Below are positions 50,706-59,871 of a stretch of DNA of 64,000 bases, piece after piece. Every line of letters starts with the position of its first letter. The first letter of the stretch is position 1. A model generated the notes under the pieces. It was not told the DNA's origin. It was given only the letters and a program-made list of their open reading frames with translations, and did no database searches. Origin of the DNA: GWE2-51-13 sp942492825 (lineage in GTDB: Bacteria; Bacillota_I; Bacilli_A; Erysipelotrichales; Erysipelotrichaceae). The DNA is taken from NCBI GenBank assembly GCA_942492825.1, contig OW818635.1, positions 1,302,001-1,366,000 on the forward strand. The letters run 5' to 3'. Both the position numbers and the translations under genes were made by a program.

Positions 50706-53108
50706 TTATTGTACAAGTTCTTTGATATGCCAGATTTCATCCGCGTATTGACGGATGGTTCGATCGGAAGAGAAGAATCCGGATTTCGCGATGTTGACCA
50801 AACACATCTTAGCCCAATATTTCGTATCCAAGTAGCGCCGTTCGACTTCGATCTGCGCAGTCCGATATGCATCGAAATCCGCTAAAATGAAATATTCGTC
50901 GTTACGGTACATCAGTTCATCATAGATGGCCTTGAATTCTTCGCGATTGGGTTCGAACGTACCATCGATCAAGGTATCGACGATACTCTTGAGTTTGGGA
51001 TTCGAATTATAAATTTTCCAGGCATCATAACCAGTAGTCTTGAGTTTCTCGATCTCTTCGACAGTGAGTCCGAAGATGACATCATAATCGCGTCCGACAT
51101 GTTCGTCGATTTCCACGTTCGCACCATCCAAGGTTCCCAACGTAAGGGCACCGTTCATCATGAACTTCATGTTTCCCGTGCCGGATGCTTCTTTACCGGC
51201 AGTCGAGATTTGTTCGGAAACATCGGCGGCGTTCATCAGGATTTCCGCGATCGAAACGTTGTAATTGGGGATAAAGACGACTTTCAGGTAAGCGTTATAT
51301 TTCGGGTCGTCGTTGACTTTGGCGGCGACGCTATGGATCAACTTGATGACTTTCTTCGCGAAATAGTACGCCGGAGCGGCTTTGGCGGCGAAGATAAACG
51401 TGCGCGGCGTCATCGTAAACGCAGGATTGGTGTCGATTTCCTTGATGATCGCGATGATATGCAAGACATTCAACAGTTGACGCTTATATGCGTGTAACCG
51501 CTTGGCTTGGACGTCGAAGATCGAATCGACGTTTACATCAATGTCCAAGGTCTTTTTAATGTATACAGCCAAGATTTCTTTGCGCTGATGTTTTACTGTT
51601 AAAAATTTCTCCTGTACAATCGGATCGTCCACATGATCCATCAGTTTCTCCAACGCTTCGGGGTTAAACGCATAATCCTCCCCGATCGTTTCGTCCAAAA
51701 GTTGTTTTAATTGAGGGTTGGAGTAAATTAACCAGCGGCGATGGGTGATTCCGTTGGTTTTATTGTTGAACTTTTCGGGATAAAGTAGATAGAAGTCTTT
51801 CATGACATCCGTCATCAAGATATGGGTATGCAAGCGGGCGACTCCGTTGACCGAGAAAGCACCGACGATCGCTAGGTTGGCCATGTGGATTTGTCCGTCT
51901 TTGATGATCGATACGCGGCTCGCCAATGCGTGATCTTCCGGGAACTTCGTGATGACCGTATCCAAAAAGCGACGGTTGATTTCCTCGATGATCATATAGA
52001 TGCGCGGCAACAATTGTTGGACGAAATGGACCGGCCACTTCTCCAACGCTTCCGACATGACGGTATGGTTGGTATAGGCGATCGTTTTGTTAACGATCTG
52101 CCACGATTGTTCCCATGAGAAACCGTGATCATCCATCAAGATGCGCATTAGTTCGGGGATGGCCAATACCGGATGGGTATCGTTGAGTTGGAATACCACC
52201 AGTTCGGGAAGATTGGTCAAGTCCGGATTACTGCGCAAATGTCCTTTGATGAAAGCGGCCAATCCGGCTGCGACGAAGAAGTATTGTTGCTTCAAGCGAA
52301 GGAAGCGACCGTGTTCGGTGGAATCATCCGGATAAACGTTCTGACAGATTTCGCGTAGTTCGGAAATGTACTGACGGAAATCTTTATTTGCGGGGAGGAT
52401 ATCCGAAGCTTCCGCGCTCCACAAACGTAAGGTGTTGGTCATGTCGGTACCTTTACCTACCACCGGCATATCATACGGAACCGCTAATACATGTTCCGCG
52501 TCGACATGCTCGAATTTCATCTCGCCCTCTGCGGTTTTGCGCATTTCCACGCGTCCCCAGAATTTGACTTCGACCGCATGTTTCGGTTTGCGTACTTCCC
52601 ATACGTTGCCTAAACGCAACCATTGGTCCGGAACTTCGATCTGGAAACCATTCTGGATTTTTTGGCGGAATAGTCCGTATTCGTATCGCAAACAGTTTCC
52701 GTGTCCGGGCAAGGACAACGAAGCCAACGAATCCAAGAAGCAAGCTGCCAAGCGACCTAAGCCGCCATTGCCTAATCCGGCATCGCTTTCCATGTTTTCC
52801 AGTTCGTTGATATCGATTCCAAGATCATATAAGCCGTCTTTCACAACGTCATAAATGCCTAAGTTCATTAGGTTGCTTGTCAATAATCTTCCGATTAAAA
52901 ACTCCATCGAGAAATAGACCATCTGTTTCGCTTTTAATTGCGTCGCGATGCTTTTACTTTCTTTCCAATGGATCGATGCGTAGTCACGCACCATCTCTCC
53001 CAATACCATATATCTTTCCGTGCGATGTGATTCTTCGATCGAGCGGCCGTACGTTTCGACGATACGCTGCGTGAAGTCGCGTTTAAATTGAAATTTGTTT
53101 TGAAACAT
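50706..53108 (-). CDS. glgP: Glycogen/maltodextrin phosphorylase (GT35)
   Basis: An 800-residue enzyme that releases glucose-1-phosphate from alpha-1,4-glucan ends. The pyridoxal-phosphate lysine lies in Glu-Ala-Ser-Gly-Thr-Gly-Asn-Met-Lys-Phe. Family segments Asn-Gly-Gly-Leu-Gly-Arg-Leu-Ala-Ala-Cys-Phe-Leu-Asp-Ser and Asn-Gly-Ile-Thr-x-Arg-Arg-Trp are intact. The GTTAGGAGGACGTC leader gives a strong ribosome-binding site. It follows glgB by 63 bases. Confidence 0.97.
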   Translation of the reverse strand: MFQNKFQFKRDFTQRIVETYGRSIEESHRTERYMVLGEMVRDYASIHWKESKSIATQLKAKQMVYFSMEFLIGRLLTSNLMNLGIYDVVKDGLYDLGIDINELENMESDAGLGNGGLGRLAACFLDSLASLSLPGHGNCLRYEYGLFRQKIQNGFQIEVPDQWLRLGNVWEVRKPKHAVEVKFWGRVEMRKTAEGEMKFEHVDAEHVLAVPYDMPVVGKGTDMTNTLRLWSAEASDILPANKDFRQYISELREICQNVYPDDSTEHGRFLRLKQQYFFVAAGLAAFIKGHLRSNPDLTNLPELVVFQLNDTHPVLAIPELMRILMDDHGFSWEQSWQIVNKTIAYTNHTVMSEALEKWPVHFVQQLLPRIYMIIEEINRRFLDTVITKFPEDHALASRVSIIKDGQIHMANLAIVGAFSVNGVARLHTHILMTDVMKDFYLLYPEKFNNKTNGITHRRWLIYSNPQLKQLLDETIGEDYAFNPEALEKLMDHVDDPIVQEKFLTVKHQRKEILAVYIKKTLDIDVNVDSIFDVQAKRLHAYKRQLLNVLHIIAIIKEIDTNPAFTMTPRTFIFAAKAAPAYYFAKKVIKLIHSVAAKVNDDPKYNAYLKVVFIPNYNVSIAEILMNAADVSEQISTAGKEASGTGNMKFMMNGALTLGTLDGANVEIDEHVGRDYDVIFGLTVEEIEKLKTTGYDAWKIYNSNPKLKSIVDTLIDGTFEPNREEFKAIYDELMYRNDEYFILADFDAYRTAQIEVERRYLDTKYWAKMCLVNIAKSGFFSSDRTIRQYADEIWHIKELVQ

Positions 53109-53171
53109 GACGTCCTCCTAAGGATGCACGATGATAATAGCAGAAATGGTCTTGAATATCAAACTTGAGCT

Positions 53172-55001
53172 TTACTTGACAAGTTGGAGGTACATGGCTG
53201 AAAATGGCGCGATCCGTAGATTGATCGATTGGCGATACCCGTGCGCAGCGATATCCGAACTGACGATCGGTGCGAAATTGCACATGTCACAGCCGTCATA
53301 GATGGCTTTCTCGGAGTTGATGACTTCTAGGTAGGTCCCAACGTAAGGAACCCCGATCCGATACTCTTCATAACTTTGAGGTGTCATATTGAGTAGGACG
53401 ATAAAGACGCTCTTTTCATCTTCGCGGTAGAAGGAATACAAGGATTGGGCGAGGTTGTCCGCATCGATCCAATGGAATCCGCTATGCGCGAAATCGTATC
53501 GACTTAAACAGGGATGGAACTTGTAGATTTGATTGAGATCCCGCATGAAACGATTGAACGCCGCATGTTTCGTATACTCCAACAAGAACCAATCCAGCTC
53601 GCGGTTTTCGTCCCATTCACGGAAATGCGCCAATTCGTTGCCCATGAAGTTCAATTTCTTCCCGGGATGGGCATACATATAGAGGTATAGATTTTTGACT
53701 TGGGCGAACTTTTGATTATAGTCGCCCCACATCTTATTGATGATCGTACCTTTACCATGAACGACTTCGTCGTGGCTTAGCGGCAAGATGAATTTCTCAC
53801 TGTAGAAATACGCCATCGAGAAAGTCAAACTATGATGATGGAAGGATCTGTATACCGGATCTAACGCATAGTACTTTAACGTATCGTTCATCCATCCCAA
53901 ATCCCACTTATAGTCAAATCCCAATCCCATTTCGTAGGTCGAATGGGTGACTTTGGGGAAGTCCGACGAATCTTCCGCAAACATCAGGACGTTGGGGTGG
54001 TATTGGTTTAGATAATAGTTCATCCGACGTATGAAGGCTAAAGCGCCTTCGTTGACACCGTGTTGTTTGTTTCCATGCCAGAAAATGATGTTGCTGACGG
54101 CGTCGATGCGTAAGCCGTCGATGTGATAGGTATCGAGCCAATAGTTGGCGCTCGACATTAGAAACGAACGGACTTCTTCTTTCCAAAGATCGAAATTCAA
54201 GGTTCCCCATTGGCTTTCAGCGTCATTGGCTCTGGGATATTCATAGACCGGTCCGCCATCGAAATAAGCAAGACCGAACTCATCTTTGACGAAGTGGACA
54301 GGTACGAAATCCAAAATCACGCCGATTTCGGCTTCATGGAGCAGATCGACGAATTCCATCAATTGTTTCGGAGTTCCGTAACGGCTAGTAACTGAGAAGT
54401 ATCCGTGGGATTGATAACCCCATGAACCATCGAAGGGATGTTCGGTGACCGGCATCAATTCGATATGGGTATATCCCATGTCTTTGAGATAAGGGATTAG
54501 TTCACGCGCGATTTCCACATAGTTCATCCAGTTTGTCCCATTATGTTTTTTCCAGCTTCCGAGATGAAGTTCGTAGACGTTAAGGGGTTGCTGGAATGCT
54601 TTGTTGCGACGGTTAATCCATAATGCATCATGCCACGAATATCCTTTTAAGTTCACGACCAAGGAGGCGTGCTTGGGTCGCATTTCACTGGAGAATGCAT
54701 AAGGATCGGCTTTTTCGATCCAATTGCCGTCCGCTTTTTGAATCACGTATTTGTAGAGCGTCCATTCCGTCACATTACTTACAAAAATGCTCCAGATTCC
54801 ACCATCGGTTTCGCGATGCATTTCCACCGGAAATCCCCAGTCGTTGAACGATCCGACCAATTGAACACGTTGGGCATGCGGCGCAAGCACCGTGAACCGG
54901 ACTCCGTTGACACCTTCGTAGGAAAAATGCGCACCGAAAAGGTGATGCGCTTCCAAACTGTGGCCTGAATGGAACTGCTCGACAAGTGTGCTTTGCAGCA
55001 T
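53172..55001 (-). CDS. glgB: 1,4-alpha-glucan branching enzyme
   Basis: A 609-residue enzyme from the ATG at 55001 behind AAGGGGG; the frame to 55079 lies over the promoter. A CBM48 domain (about 20-115) precedes the barrel. Tyr-Glu-Leu-His-Leu-Gly-Ser-Trp, nucleophile Asp300 (Gly-Leu-Arg-Ile-Asp-Ala-Val), acid/base Glu343 (Phe-Ala-Glu-Asp-Ser) and Asp411 (Leu-Ser-His-Asp-Glu-Val) are GlgB motifs. It is separated from glgCDA by about 23 kb and paired with the degradative glgP. Confidence 0.97.
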   Translation of the reverse strand: MLQSTLVEQFHSGHSLEAHHLFGAHFSYEGVNGVRFTVLAPHAQRVQLVGSFNDWGFPVEMHRETDGGIWSIFVSNVTEWTLYKYVIQKADGNWIEKADPYAFSSEMRPKHASLVVNLKGYSWHDALWINRRNKAFQQPLNVYELHLGSWKKHNGTNWMNYVEIARELIPYLKDMGYTHIELMPVTEHPFDGSWGYQSHGYFSVTSRYGTPKQLMEFVDLLHEAEIGVILDFVPVHFVKDEFGLAYFDGGPVYEYPRANDAESQWGTLNFDLWKEEVRSFLMSSANYWLDTYHIDGLRIDAVSNIIFWHGNKQHGVNEGALAFIRRMNYYLNQYHPNVLMFAEDSSDFPKVTHSTYEMGLGFDYKWDLGWMNDTLKYYALDPVYRSFHHHSLTFSMAYFYSEKFILPLSHDEVVHGKGTIINKMWGDYNQKFAQVKNLYLYMYAHPGKKLNFMGNELAHFREWDENRELDWFLLEYTKHAAFNRFMRDLNQIYKFHPCLSRYDFAHSGFHWIDADNLAQSLYSFYREDEKSVFIVLLNMTPQSYEEYRIGVPYVGTYLEVINSEKAIYDGCDMCNFAPIVSSDIAAHGYRQSINLRIAPFSAMYLQLVK

Positions 55002-55029
55002 GATCTTTACCCCCTTGTTCTTCAGTCTC

Positions 55030-55075
55030 ATTGTACTTGATTCAAAGTAGACTGTCAAAAATGCAAACGATTCCA
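55030..55075 (-). promoter_or_regulatory. glgB-glgP promoter with upstream operator
   Basis: TTGACA (55053-55058), 17 bases, TACAAT (55030-55035). TGCAAACGATTCCA (55062-55075) lies directly upstream of the -35 and resembles MalR/LacI-type sites (TGCAAACG half site). Placement matches that at the pullulanase promoter. Confidence 0.75.
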
Positions 55076-55146
55076 ACAATGAAATGGATTACGTCGATCA
55101 ATGACTCAATTGACCTTGTCACTCGCGTAAAATACATACTTGCTAT

Positions 55147-55172
55147 GTAAAAGGATGCCTGACGGCATCCCC
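55147..55172 (-). terminator. Terminator after the GGDEF gene
   Basis: GGATGCC-GTCA-GGCATCC on the minus strand followed by TTTTAC. Confidence 0.75.
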
Positions 55173-55188
55173 TATTCAACATTCTTGT

Positions 55189-56352
55189 CTAGGAATCTAA
55201 TTGTTCTTGTTGATTCCACTTCTTTTCAAAATGCTTGCGTTGTTTCTCCTCGAATAGTTTCTCGTCGACTATCTTTAAGAATTCCGCCGCCGAACATTTC
55301 GCAATCGGACCATATGTAGCATATCCCATGCTTAAATGAATAGAATAGGGTTGGCGATCGGAGCGATTGAACTTTTGAAGGGCGGACTCGATACGATCCA
55401 CAACGACTTGAAGTTGTGCTTCATTTGAGAGATCAAGTACGATGAAGAACTCATCCCCTCCGAAACGCGCAATGAAATCAACGTTCCTAATACAGGAGTT
55501 CAATAAACGGGCGGTCGCCTGTAATGCGGCATCCCCCATATCATGTCCAAATGTGTCGTTGATCGATTTGAATTCATCGATATCGATCATAATAGCGGAG
55601 AAGGATCTCCCCTCTTTGCATGTTCTGATCTTATCGTTTAGATACGAATCCAATTTTTTGCGGTTATAAATTCCTGTAAGATAATCTGTGTTAAGCCCAT
55701 GGTTTTGAATGTTAAGACTAACAAACAAAAGACCGACGACGACGCTGTTGAGAATAAGTGAGGACCCGTAAAATAAATATTGGAAGCAAATACTCAAAAA
55801 TGGAATCAAAGTAAACGCCAACAATGCGCCGAAATGCACGCACAAGACTTTCTTGCGGTTTTGAAGAATCATAACAAGTGAAATCAGAAGCAACGTAACG
55901 GAAATCATGACGGAGATCATATAAAACGGACCGCGATGATAAACATTAGCCGCATCGATCGAATAGTAACCGCCGAAATTAAACGTCAGAATCAAAATCA
56001 ACGCATTTAGGATCGAAGCGATCGAAAGCGGCCTTATTAATCGTAATGTCTTCTCTTCGTCTTGAAAGATTTGGTTATAGACAAACATCAACCAAAGTGA
56101 AGGAATCAGCGGGCTAAATAAGAAAGCGGAGAAATTACCGACTTGATTTAAAATCGAATAATAGCTATCCGGATTACCATCAAAACGACTCAAGGTATCC
56201 ACAGCAAGCAGTATCATCGTTACTTTCAAAATCAACATGTAGAGTTTGTATTGTAAGGAACGTCGTTCTTCCTGTTTGTCCGAATGATAAAAAAGGACAA
56301 GCAAAAACAGGATTGAATAAAAGTTGATCACGAAGTTTGTCTGTAATCCCAT
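55189..56352 (-). CDS. Membrane-bound diguanylate cyclase (GGDEF)
   Basis: A 387-residue protein. The N-terminal 215 residues hold about seven hydrophobic spans, a membrane sensor without an obvious known domain. The GGDEF domain (about 218-375) is complete: Asp-Tyr-Leu-Thr-Gly-Ile-Tyr-Asn-Arg, Asp-Ile-Asp-Glu-Phe-Lys-x-Ile-Asn-Asp, and the active-site loop Arg-Phe-Gly-Gly-Asp-Glu-Phe. It should make cyclic di-GMP. No RxxD inhibitory site at the usual place upstream of GGDEF is evident. No EAL or PilZ gene is in the window. Confidence 0.92.
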   Translation of the reverse strand: MGLQTNFVINFYSILFLLVLFYHSDKQEERRSLQYKLYMLILKVTMILLAVDTLSRFDGNPDSYYSILNQVGNFSAFLFSPLIPSLWLMFVYNQIFQDEEKTLRLIRPLSIASILNALILILTFNFGGYYSIDAANVYHRGPFYMISVMISVTLLLISLVMILQNRKKVLCVHFGALLAFTLIPFLSICFQYLFYGSSLILNSVVVGLLFVSLNIQNHGLNTDYLTGIYNRKKLDSYLNDKIRTCKEGRSFSAIMIDIDEFKSINDTFGHDMGDAALQATARLLNSCIRNVDFIARFGGDEFFIVLDLSNEAQLQVVVDRIESALQKFNRSDRQPYSIHLSMGYATYGPIAKCSAAEFLKIVDEKLFEEKQRKHFEKKWNQQEQLDS

Positions 56353-56424
56353 AGTTTTCCCCTGTCATGTTCGAGTTTTATTATAGCACTATTTTTTATA
56401 ACATATCTCTAGAATTTTAGATTA

Positions 56425-56449
56425 GAAAACTCCCCGAAGGGAGTTTTCT
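56425..56449 (-). terminator. Terminator after phosphoglucomutase
   Basis: AAAACTCCC-TTCG-GGGAGTTTT on the minus strand, stable stem with a tetraloop, T-rich 3' arm. Confidence 0.75.
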
Positions 56450-56498
56450 TAGAGATTCGGTCACTGAAACAAGATAAATCGATTTCGTGGTCGAAATA

Positions 56499-58187
56499 TT
56501 AGCTTATTTCGACTGTAATCGCACCTTTCAACAGTTCGAACTTCGCGATCGCGGCTTCTTTGGTTTGATCCGTCACGCAATAATAGAATTTGCATTTCGG
56601 TTCGGTTCCGGAGGGACGGATGGCGATCCAGCTGCCATCTTCCAAGAAGTACTTGATGACATCGCTTTGCGGGAAGTTGAGTTTCGAAACAATTCCTTTA
56701 TCGACACGTACGGATTTTCGGTAATCTTCTTTCGCAATGATCTGAATGCCCGCGAAATCATGAATTTGGGTGTTTTGGAAATGCGCCATGATTTCTTTGA
56801 TCCGTTTGGATCCTTCTTCGCCTTTTAAGGAAAGCGATACTTGGTCTTCAAGATAGTATCCGAACTTCGCATAGAGCTCTTCAAGTACATCGACCAAGGT
56901 CTTGCCTTGGTTCTTATAATAAGTGATGGCTTCCGCCAGCAACAAGCAACTTTGAACCGCATCTTTATCCCGGACAAAGGGTTCGACCAGATAGCCGTAA
57001 CTTTCTTCATATCCGAAAACGAAGTTCTTTTCATGGGTGACTTCGTATTGCGCGATTTTCTCGCCGATGAACTTGAATCCGGTCAAAGTTTTTTCGGTTT
57101 CGACACCGTATGAACGTGCGACACGTTCCCCCAAATCGGAAGTAACGACCGTATTGAAGATAACTGGATTGATAGGTAAGGTTTTCTTCTCGATCTTCGT
57201 GGAGAAAACATAGTCCAACAAAATCGAACCAGTTTGATTTCCAGTCAACAGGCGATATTCCCCATTATGGACGACCACGACGCCGACTCGGTCGGCATCC
57301 GGATCCGTCGATAACGCCGCATCCGCACCGTTGGCTTTCATGACTTCGATCGCTTTTTCATAGGCGGCTTTTTCTTCGGGATTCGGTGTTTTCGTATTAC
57401 TGAAGTCCGGATCGGGCGAACATTGTTCGAGCACGGGAATCAATTGATAACCGGCTTTTGTCAGAACGTTGGTGACCGAAGTATATGCGGTACCGTGTTG
57501 GGGCGTAAAGACGATCTTCGTCGAGGATTTGTCTTGTTCCGGACGATTCTGGATTTGAAGTACCCGCGCTTCGTACGCTTCATCGACTTCTTTGTCGATC
57601 CAATGGATCAATTCCTGTTGCTTCTGCGTCAACACGACATCGATCGCGAGTTCATCTTCGATCTTATTGATTTCGTTGATGACTTGCTCGATTAAATTCG
57701 GAATCAATTGACACCCTTTTTCATCGTAGACTTTGTATCCGTTGTATTCTTTCGGATTATGGGAAGCTGTGACGACGATCCCGCCGATGCAATTCAAATG
57801 ACGCACCGCAAACGAAAGTTCAGGGGTCGGTCGCAACGAGGTAAAGACATAACTCGGAATGTTAAACATCGCTAAGACTCGTGCGGATTCTTCGGAAAAT
57901 TCACGTGACATATGGCGGTTGTCATAAGCGATCGCAACCCCGCGCGATGTGGCATCCGGATATTGAAGAAGGAACTTCGCGAATGCGACATTCGCTTTTC
58001 GGATGGTATAGATGTTCATGCGGTTAGGACCTGCCCCAAGCAAACCGCGCATCCCAGCCGTACCGAATTCGACATCGGCATAGAACGCATCTTTCAATTG
58101 GGCAACGGTATAGGCATCGAGTTGTTGGCGCAGCGTTTCGTCGAGGTTCTTAAAGGATTTCCAGTGGCTGATTCGATTTTCGATCAT
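56499..58187 (-). CDS. Alpha-phosphoglucomutase (phosphohexomutase family, PgcA type)
   Basis: A 562-residue enzyme that interconverts glucose-1- and glucose-6-phosphate, linking glycogen to glycolysis. Phosphoserine Ser142 lies in Thr-Ala-Ser-His-Asn-Pro. The metal loop Asp-Pro-Asp-Ala-Asp-Arg (295-300), the sugar loop Gly-Tyr-Glu-Glu-Ser-Tyr-Gly, and the phosphate loop Arg-Pro-Ser-Gly-Thr-Glu-Pro-Lys are intact. A GGAGGG site precedes the ATG. Related enzymes may also accept mannose phosphates. Confidence 0.95.
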   Translation of the reverse strand: MIENRISHWKSFKNLDETLRQQLDAYTVAQLKDAFYADVEFGTAGMRGLLGAGPNRMNIYTIRKANVAFAKFLLQYPDATSRGVAIAYDNRHMSREFSEESARVLAMFNIPSYVFTSLRPTPELSFAVRHLNCIGGIVVTASHNPKEYNGYKVYDEKGCQLIPNLIEQVINEINKIEDELAIDVVLTQKQQELIHWIDKEVDEAYEARVLQIQNRPEQDKSSTKIVFTPQHGTAYTSVTNVLTKAGYQLIPVLEQCSPDPDFSNTKTPNPEEKAAYEKAIEVMKANGADAALSTDPDADRVGVVVVHNGEYRLLTGNQTGSILLDYVFSTKIEKKTLPINPVIFNTVVTSDLGERVARSYGVETEKTLTGFKFIGEKIAQYEVTHEKNFVFGYEESYGYLVEPFVRDKDAVQSCLLLAEAITYYKNQGKTLVDVLEELYAKFGYYLEDQVSLSLKGEEGSKRIKEIMAHFQNTQIHDFAGIQIIAKEDYRKSVRVDKGIVSKLNFPQSDVIKYFLEDGSWIAIRPSGTEPKCKFYYCVTDQTKEAAIAKFELLKGAITVEIS

Positions 58188-58210
58188 ATTGTTTCCCTCC
58201 GATTATAAAA

Positions 58211-58228
58211 AGAAGATGTCGCCATCTC
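58211..58228 (-). terminator. Possible weak terminator after the HPr gene
   Basis: AGATG-GCGA-CATCT on the minus strand followed by TCTTTTTAT. The stem is only five pairs. Confidence 0.45.
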
Positions 58229-58245
58229 CTGTTTACTTCATCGCC

Positions 58246-58512
58246 TTAAGCTATGACTTTTTGTGTGCGCAAAACTTCTTCGATCGTGGTGATCGCGACT
58301 TCTTCATCGTCGCCGTCACATGTGATCGTTACTTCGGATTGCGTCGGAATGCCGAGCGACATGACACCCATAATCGATTTCATATTGACCGAGCGTCCTT
58401 TGAAGGATACTTTAACCTCGCATTTGAATTTGCTGGCAGCGTTGACCGCTACGGTCGCCGGACGGGCGTGCAAACCGACCGGATCAACGATTAATACGGA
58501 AATTTGTTTCAT
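58246..58512 (-). CDS. ptsH: Phosphocarrier protein HPr
   Basis: An 88-residue protein. His15 in Gly-Leu-His-Ala-Arg-Pro-Ala accepts phosphate from enzyme I. Ser46 in Met-Lys-Ser-Ile-Met-Gly-Val-Met is the HPr-kinase site used for CcpA-type catabolite repression in Bacillota. Enzyme I, HPr kinase and PTS permeases are not in the window. GTAGGAGGG precedes the ATG. Confidence 0.95.
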   Translation of the reverse strand: MKQISVLIVDPVGLHARPATVAVNAASKFKCEVKVSFKGRSVNMKSIMGVMSLGIPTQSEVTITCDGDDEEVAITTIEEVLRTQKVIA

Positions 58513-58539
58513 CGATGTTCCCTCCTACTTTCTGTTTCC

Positions 58540-58568
58540 ATTCTAACTTATTTATTTCACAATTACAA
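58540..58568 (-). promoter_or_regulatory. HPr gene promoter
   Basis: TTGTAA (58563-58568), 17 bases, TAGAAT (58540-58545) on the minus strand. Confidence 0.65.
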
Positions 58569-58594
58569 CAAATCTTGGTTCAATAATGACAACC

Positions 58595-59251
58595 TTACTG
58601 GACGTTTCCCATAAGGATGTAAGCGTTTTCTTCCAATTGGTTCAAATACCTCGACTCTTCGGGGGGGCGGTGGGAAGAAAGGATCTTTCGGATCGTTAGA
58701 AGTTGTAATTTTTTGATTGAGTTCAAGTAACTCTTGACCGGTTGATCCAGCGCCGGAAGGATCTGACCTTCATCCGCCGCCAAATCACCTAAGAATAAAA
58801 TGCCAAGCGTTTTATGATAAACCATCAACCCATCGTCGGTATGACCTGGCGCAACGATGATCCGGATGTCATCATCCAAATCCATATCTTCGTTTACCCA
58901 AACATTCGGCCAACGGACGGCGTTCTTTCCTTCTTTGAGTTCAGCTTGCGTATGTTGATCGGCACATATCTTTTCCACATGATTCACAAACGCCGAATGC
59001 GCGATGATTCTAGGGAAATGAAGCGCGGTCGCACCCCAAATATGGTCGAAATGATGATGGGAATAAAGCACGGTATTGGGTAAGTTCGGATCGCTCATGG
59101 GCATCAACTCACGGATCGCTTCTTCCCCCAGCCCTGCATCGATATAGAGGTTCATCGATCGAGTCACCCATAAGAATGTGGTAAGATACCAACCCTGATC
59201 TTTGATTTGTATCGTTCGGGCAAAAATCCCGTTTTCGAGTTGAGTAATCAT
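58595..59251 (-). CDS. Metallo-beta-lactamase-fold hydrolase
   Basis: A 218-residue protein from the ATG at 59251, in ATGA overlap with the upstream GNAT gene. Metal ligands lie in Ser-His-His-His-Phe-Asp-His-Ile-Trp-Gly (about 64-73), Ala-Pro-Gly-His-Thr-Asp-Asp, Gly-Asp-Leu-Ala-Ala-Asp and the C-terminal Ser-Ser-His-Arg-Pro. This is the glyoxalase II-like branch; the substrate is not evident. Little or no Shine-Dalgarno, so translation is probably coupled. Confidence 0.88.
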   Translation of the reverse strand: MITQLENGIFARTIQIKDQGWYLTTFLWVTRSMNLYIDAGLGEEAIRELMPMSDPNLPNTVLYSHHHFDHIWGATALHFPRIIAHSAFVNHVEKICADQHTQAELKEGKNAVRWPNVWVNEDMDLDDDIRIIVAPGHTDDGLMVYHKTLGILFLGDLAADEGQILPALDQPVKSYLNSIKKLQLLTIRKILSSHRPPEESRYLNQLEENAYILMGNVQ

Positions 59252-59811
59252 AACGTTTTCCGTACTCGCGTGAATACGCCTTTTTGGTCGGCGATCGTAA
59301 ATCCGGCTTTTTGGTATAAACTTAAAGGTCCGCGATGATGATGAGCATTGGTTCCTTCGGTATCCAAGGGATATGCTTCGACGATCTCGATGCCTTGCGA
59401 TTTCAGGTCGCTCAGGACACGCTCCAACATCGCCGTAGCGATTCCTTGATTGCGATATTCGGGGTCGATCGTGACACAAGTGATCGAATAGATGTTTCGT
59501 TTTAGATCTTCCGGATTTCCGTGTTGCTCGTGGATCGATTTGAACTGTTTACGTGGTCCGACCGCCATCCACGCGATTACTTCGTTGTTAAAATAGCCAA
59601 GGTAACCGGGCAAGTTATTTTCAGCCAAGCGTACCATCGCTTCCATACGGTTTTCGCTTGCTGTCGCTGTTTCCCATTCCGATTGGTTTTTGTGGGGAAA
59701 CAGGCAATAACATCCCGCCCATTCGGGATTATCACGAAAAGCGCGTTGATCGAAGAAATACATGAAATCATCCATGGTTTCCGCAGTGTTGGCTTTGATT
59801 TGGAATTTCAC
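59248..59811 (-). CDS. GNAT-family N-acetyltransferase
   Basis: A 187-residue protein, best read from a GTG at 59811 with AGAGGTGA upstream; the longer frame to 59868 overlaps the rlmH terminator. Arg-Asn-Gln-Gly-Ile-Ala-Thr-Ala-Met-Leu (near 119-128) is the acetyl-CoA loop. A Cys-Tyr-Cys-Leu-Phe motif near 32-36 and Ala-His-His-His-Arg-Gly-Pro near the end are typical of a Bacillota subgroup. Substrate unknown. Confidence 0.88.
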   Translation of the reverse strand: MKFQIKANTAETMDDFMYFFDQRAFRDNPEWAGCYCLFPHKNQSEWETATASENRMEAMVRLAENNLPGYLGYFNNEVIAWMAVGPRKQFKSIHEQHGNPEDLKRNIYSITCVTIDPEYRNQGIATAMLERVLSDLKSQGIEIVEAYPLDTEGTNAHHHRGPLSLYQKAGFTIADQKGVFTRVRKTL

Positions 59812-59839
59812 GAGATCACCTCTTTTCCCTATTATAAAA

Positions 59840-59871
59840 CAAATGACAGTCGAAGTGTTGACTGTCATTTG
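59840..59871 (-). terminator. rlmH terminator
   Basis: A 12-bp stem CAAATGACAGTC/GACTGTCATTTG with an eight-base loop, followed by TTTTAT on the minus strand. Confidence 0.88.
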
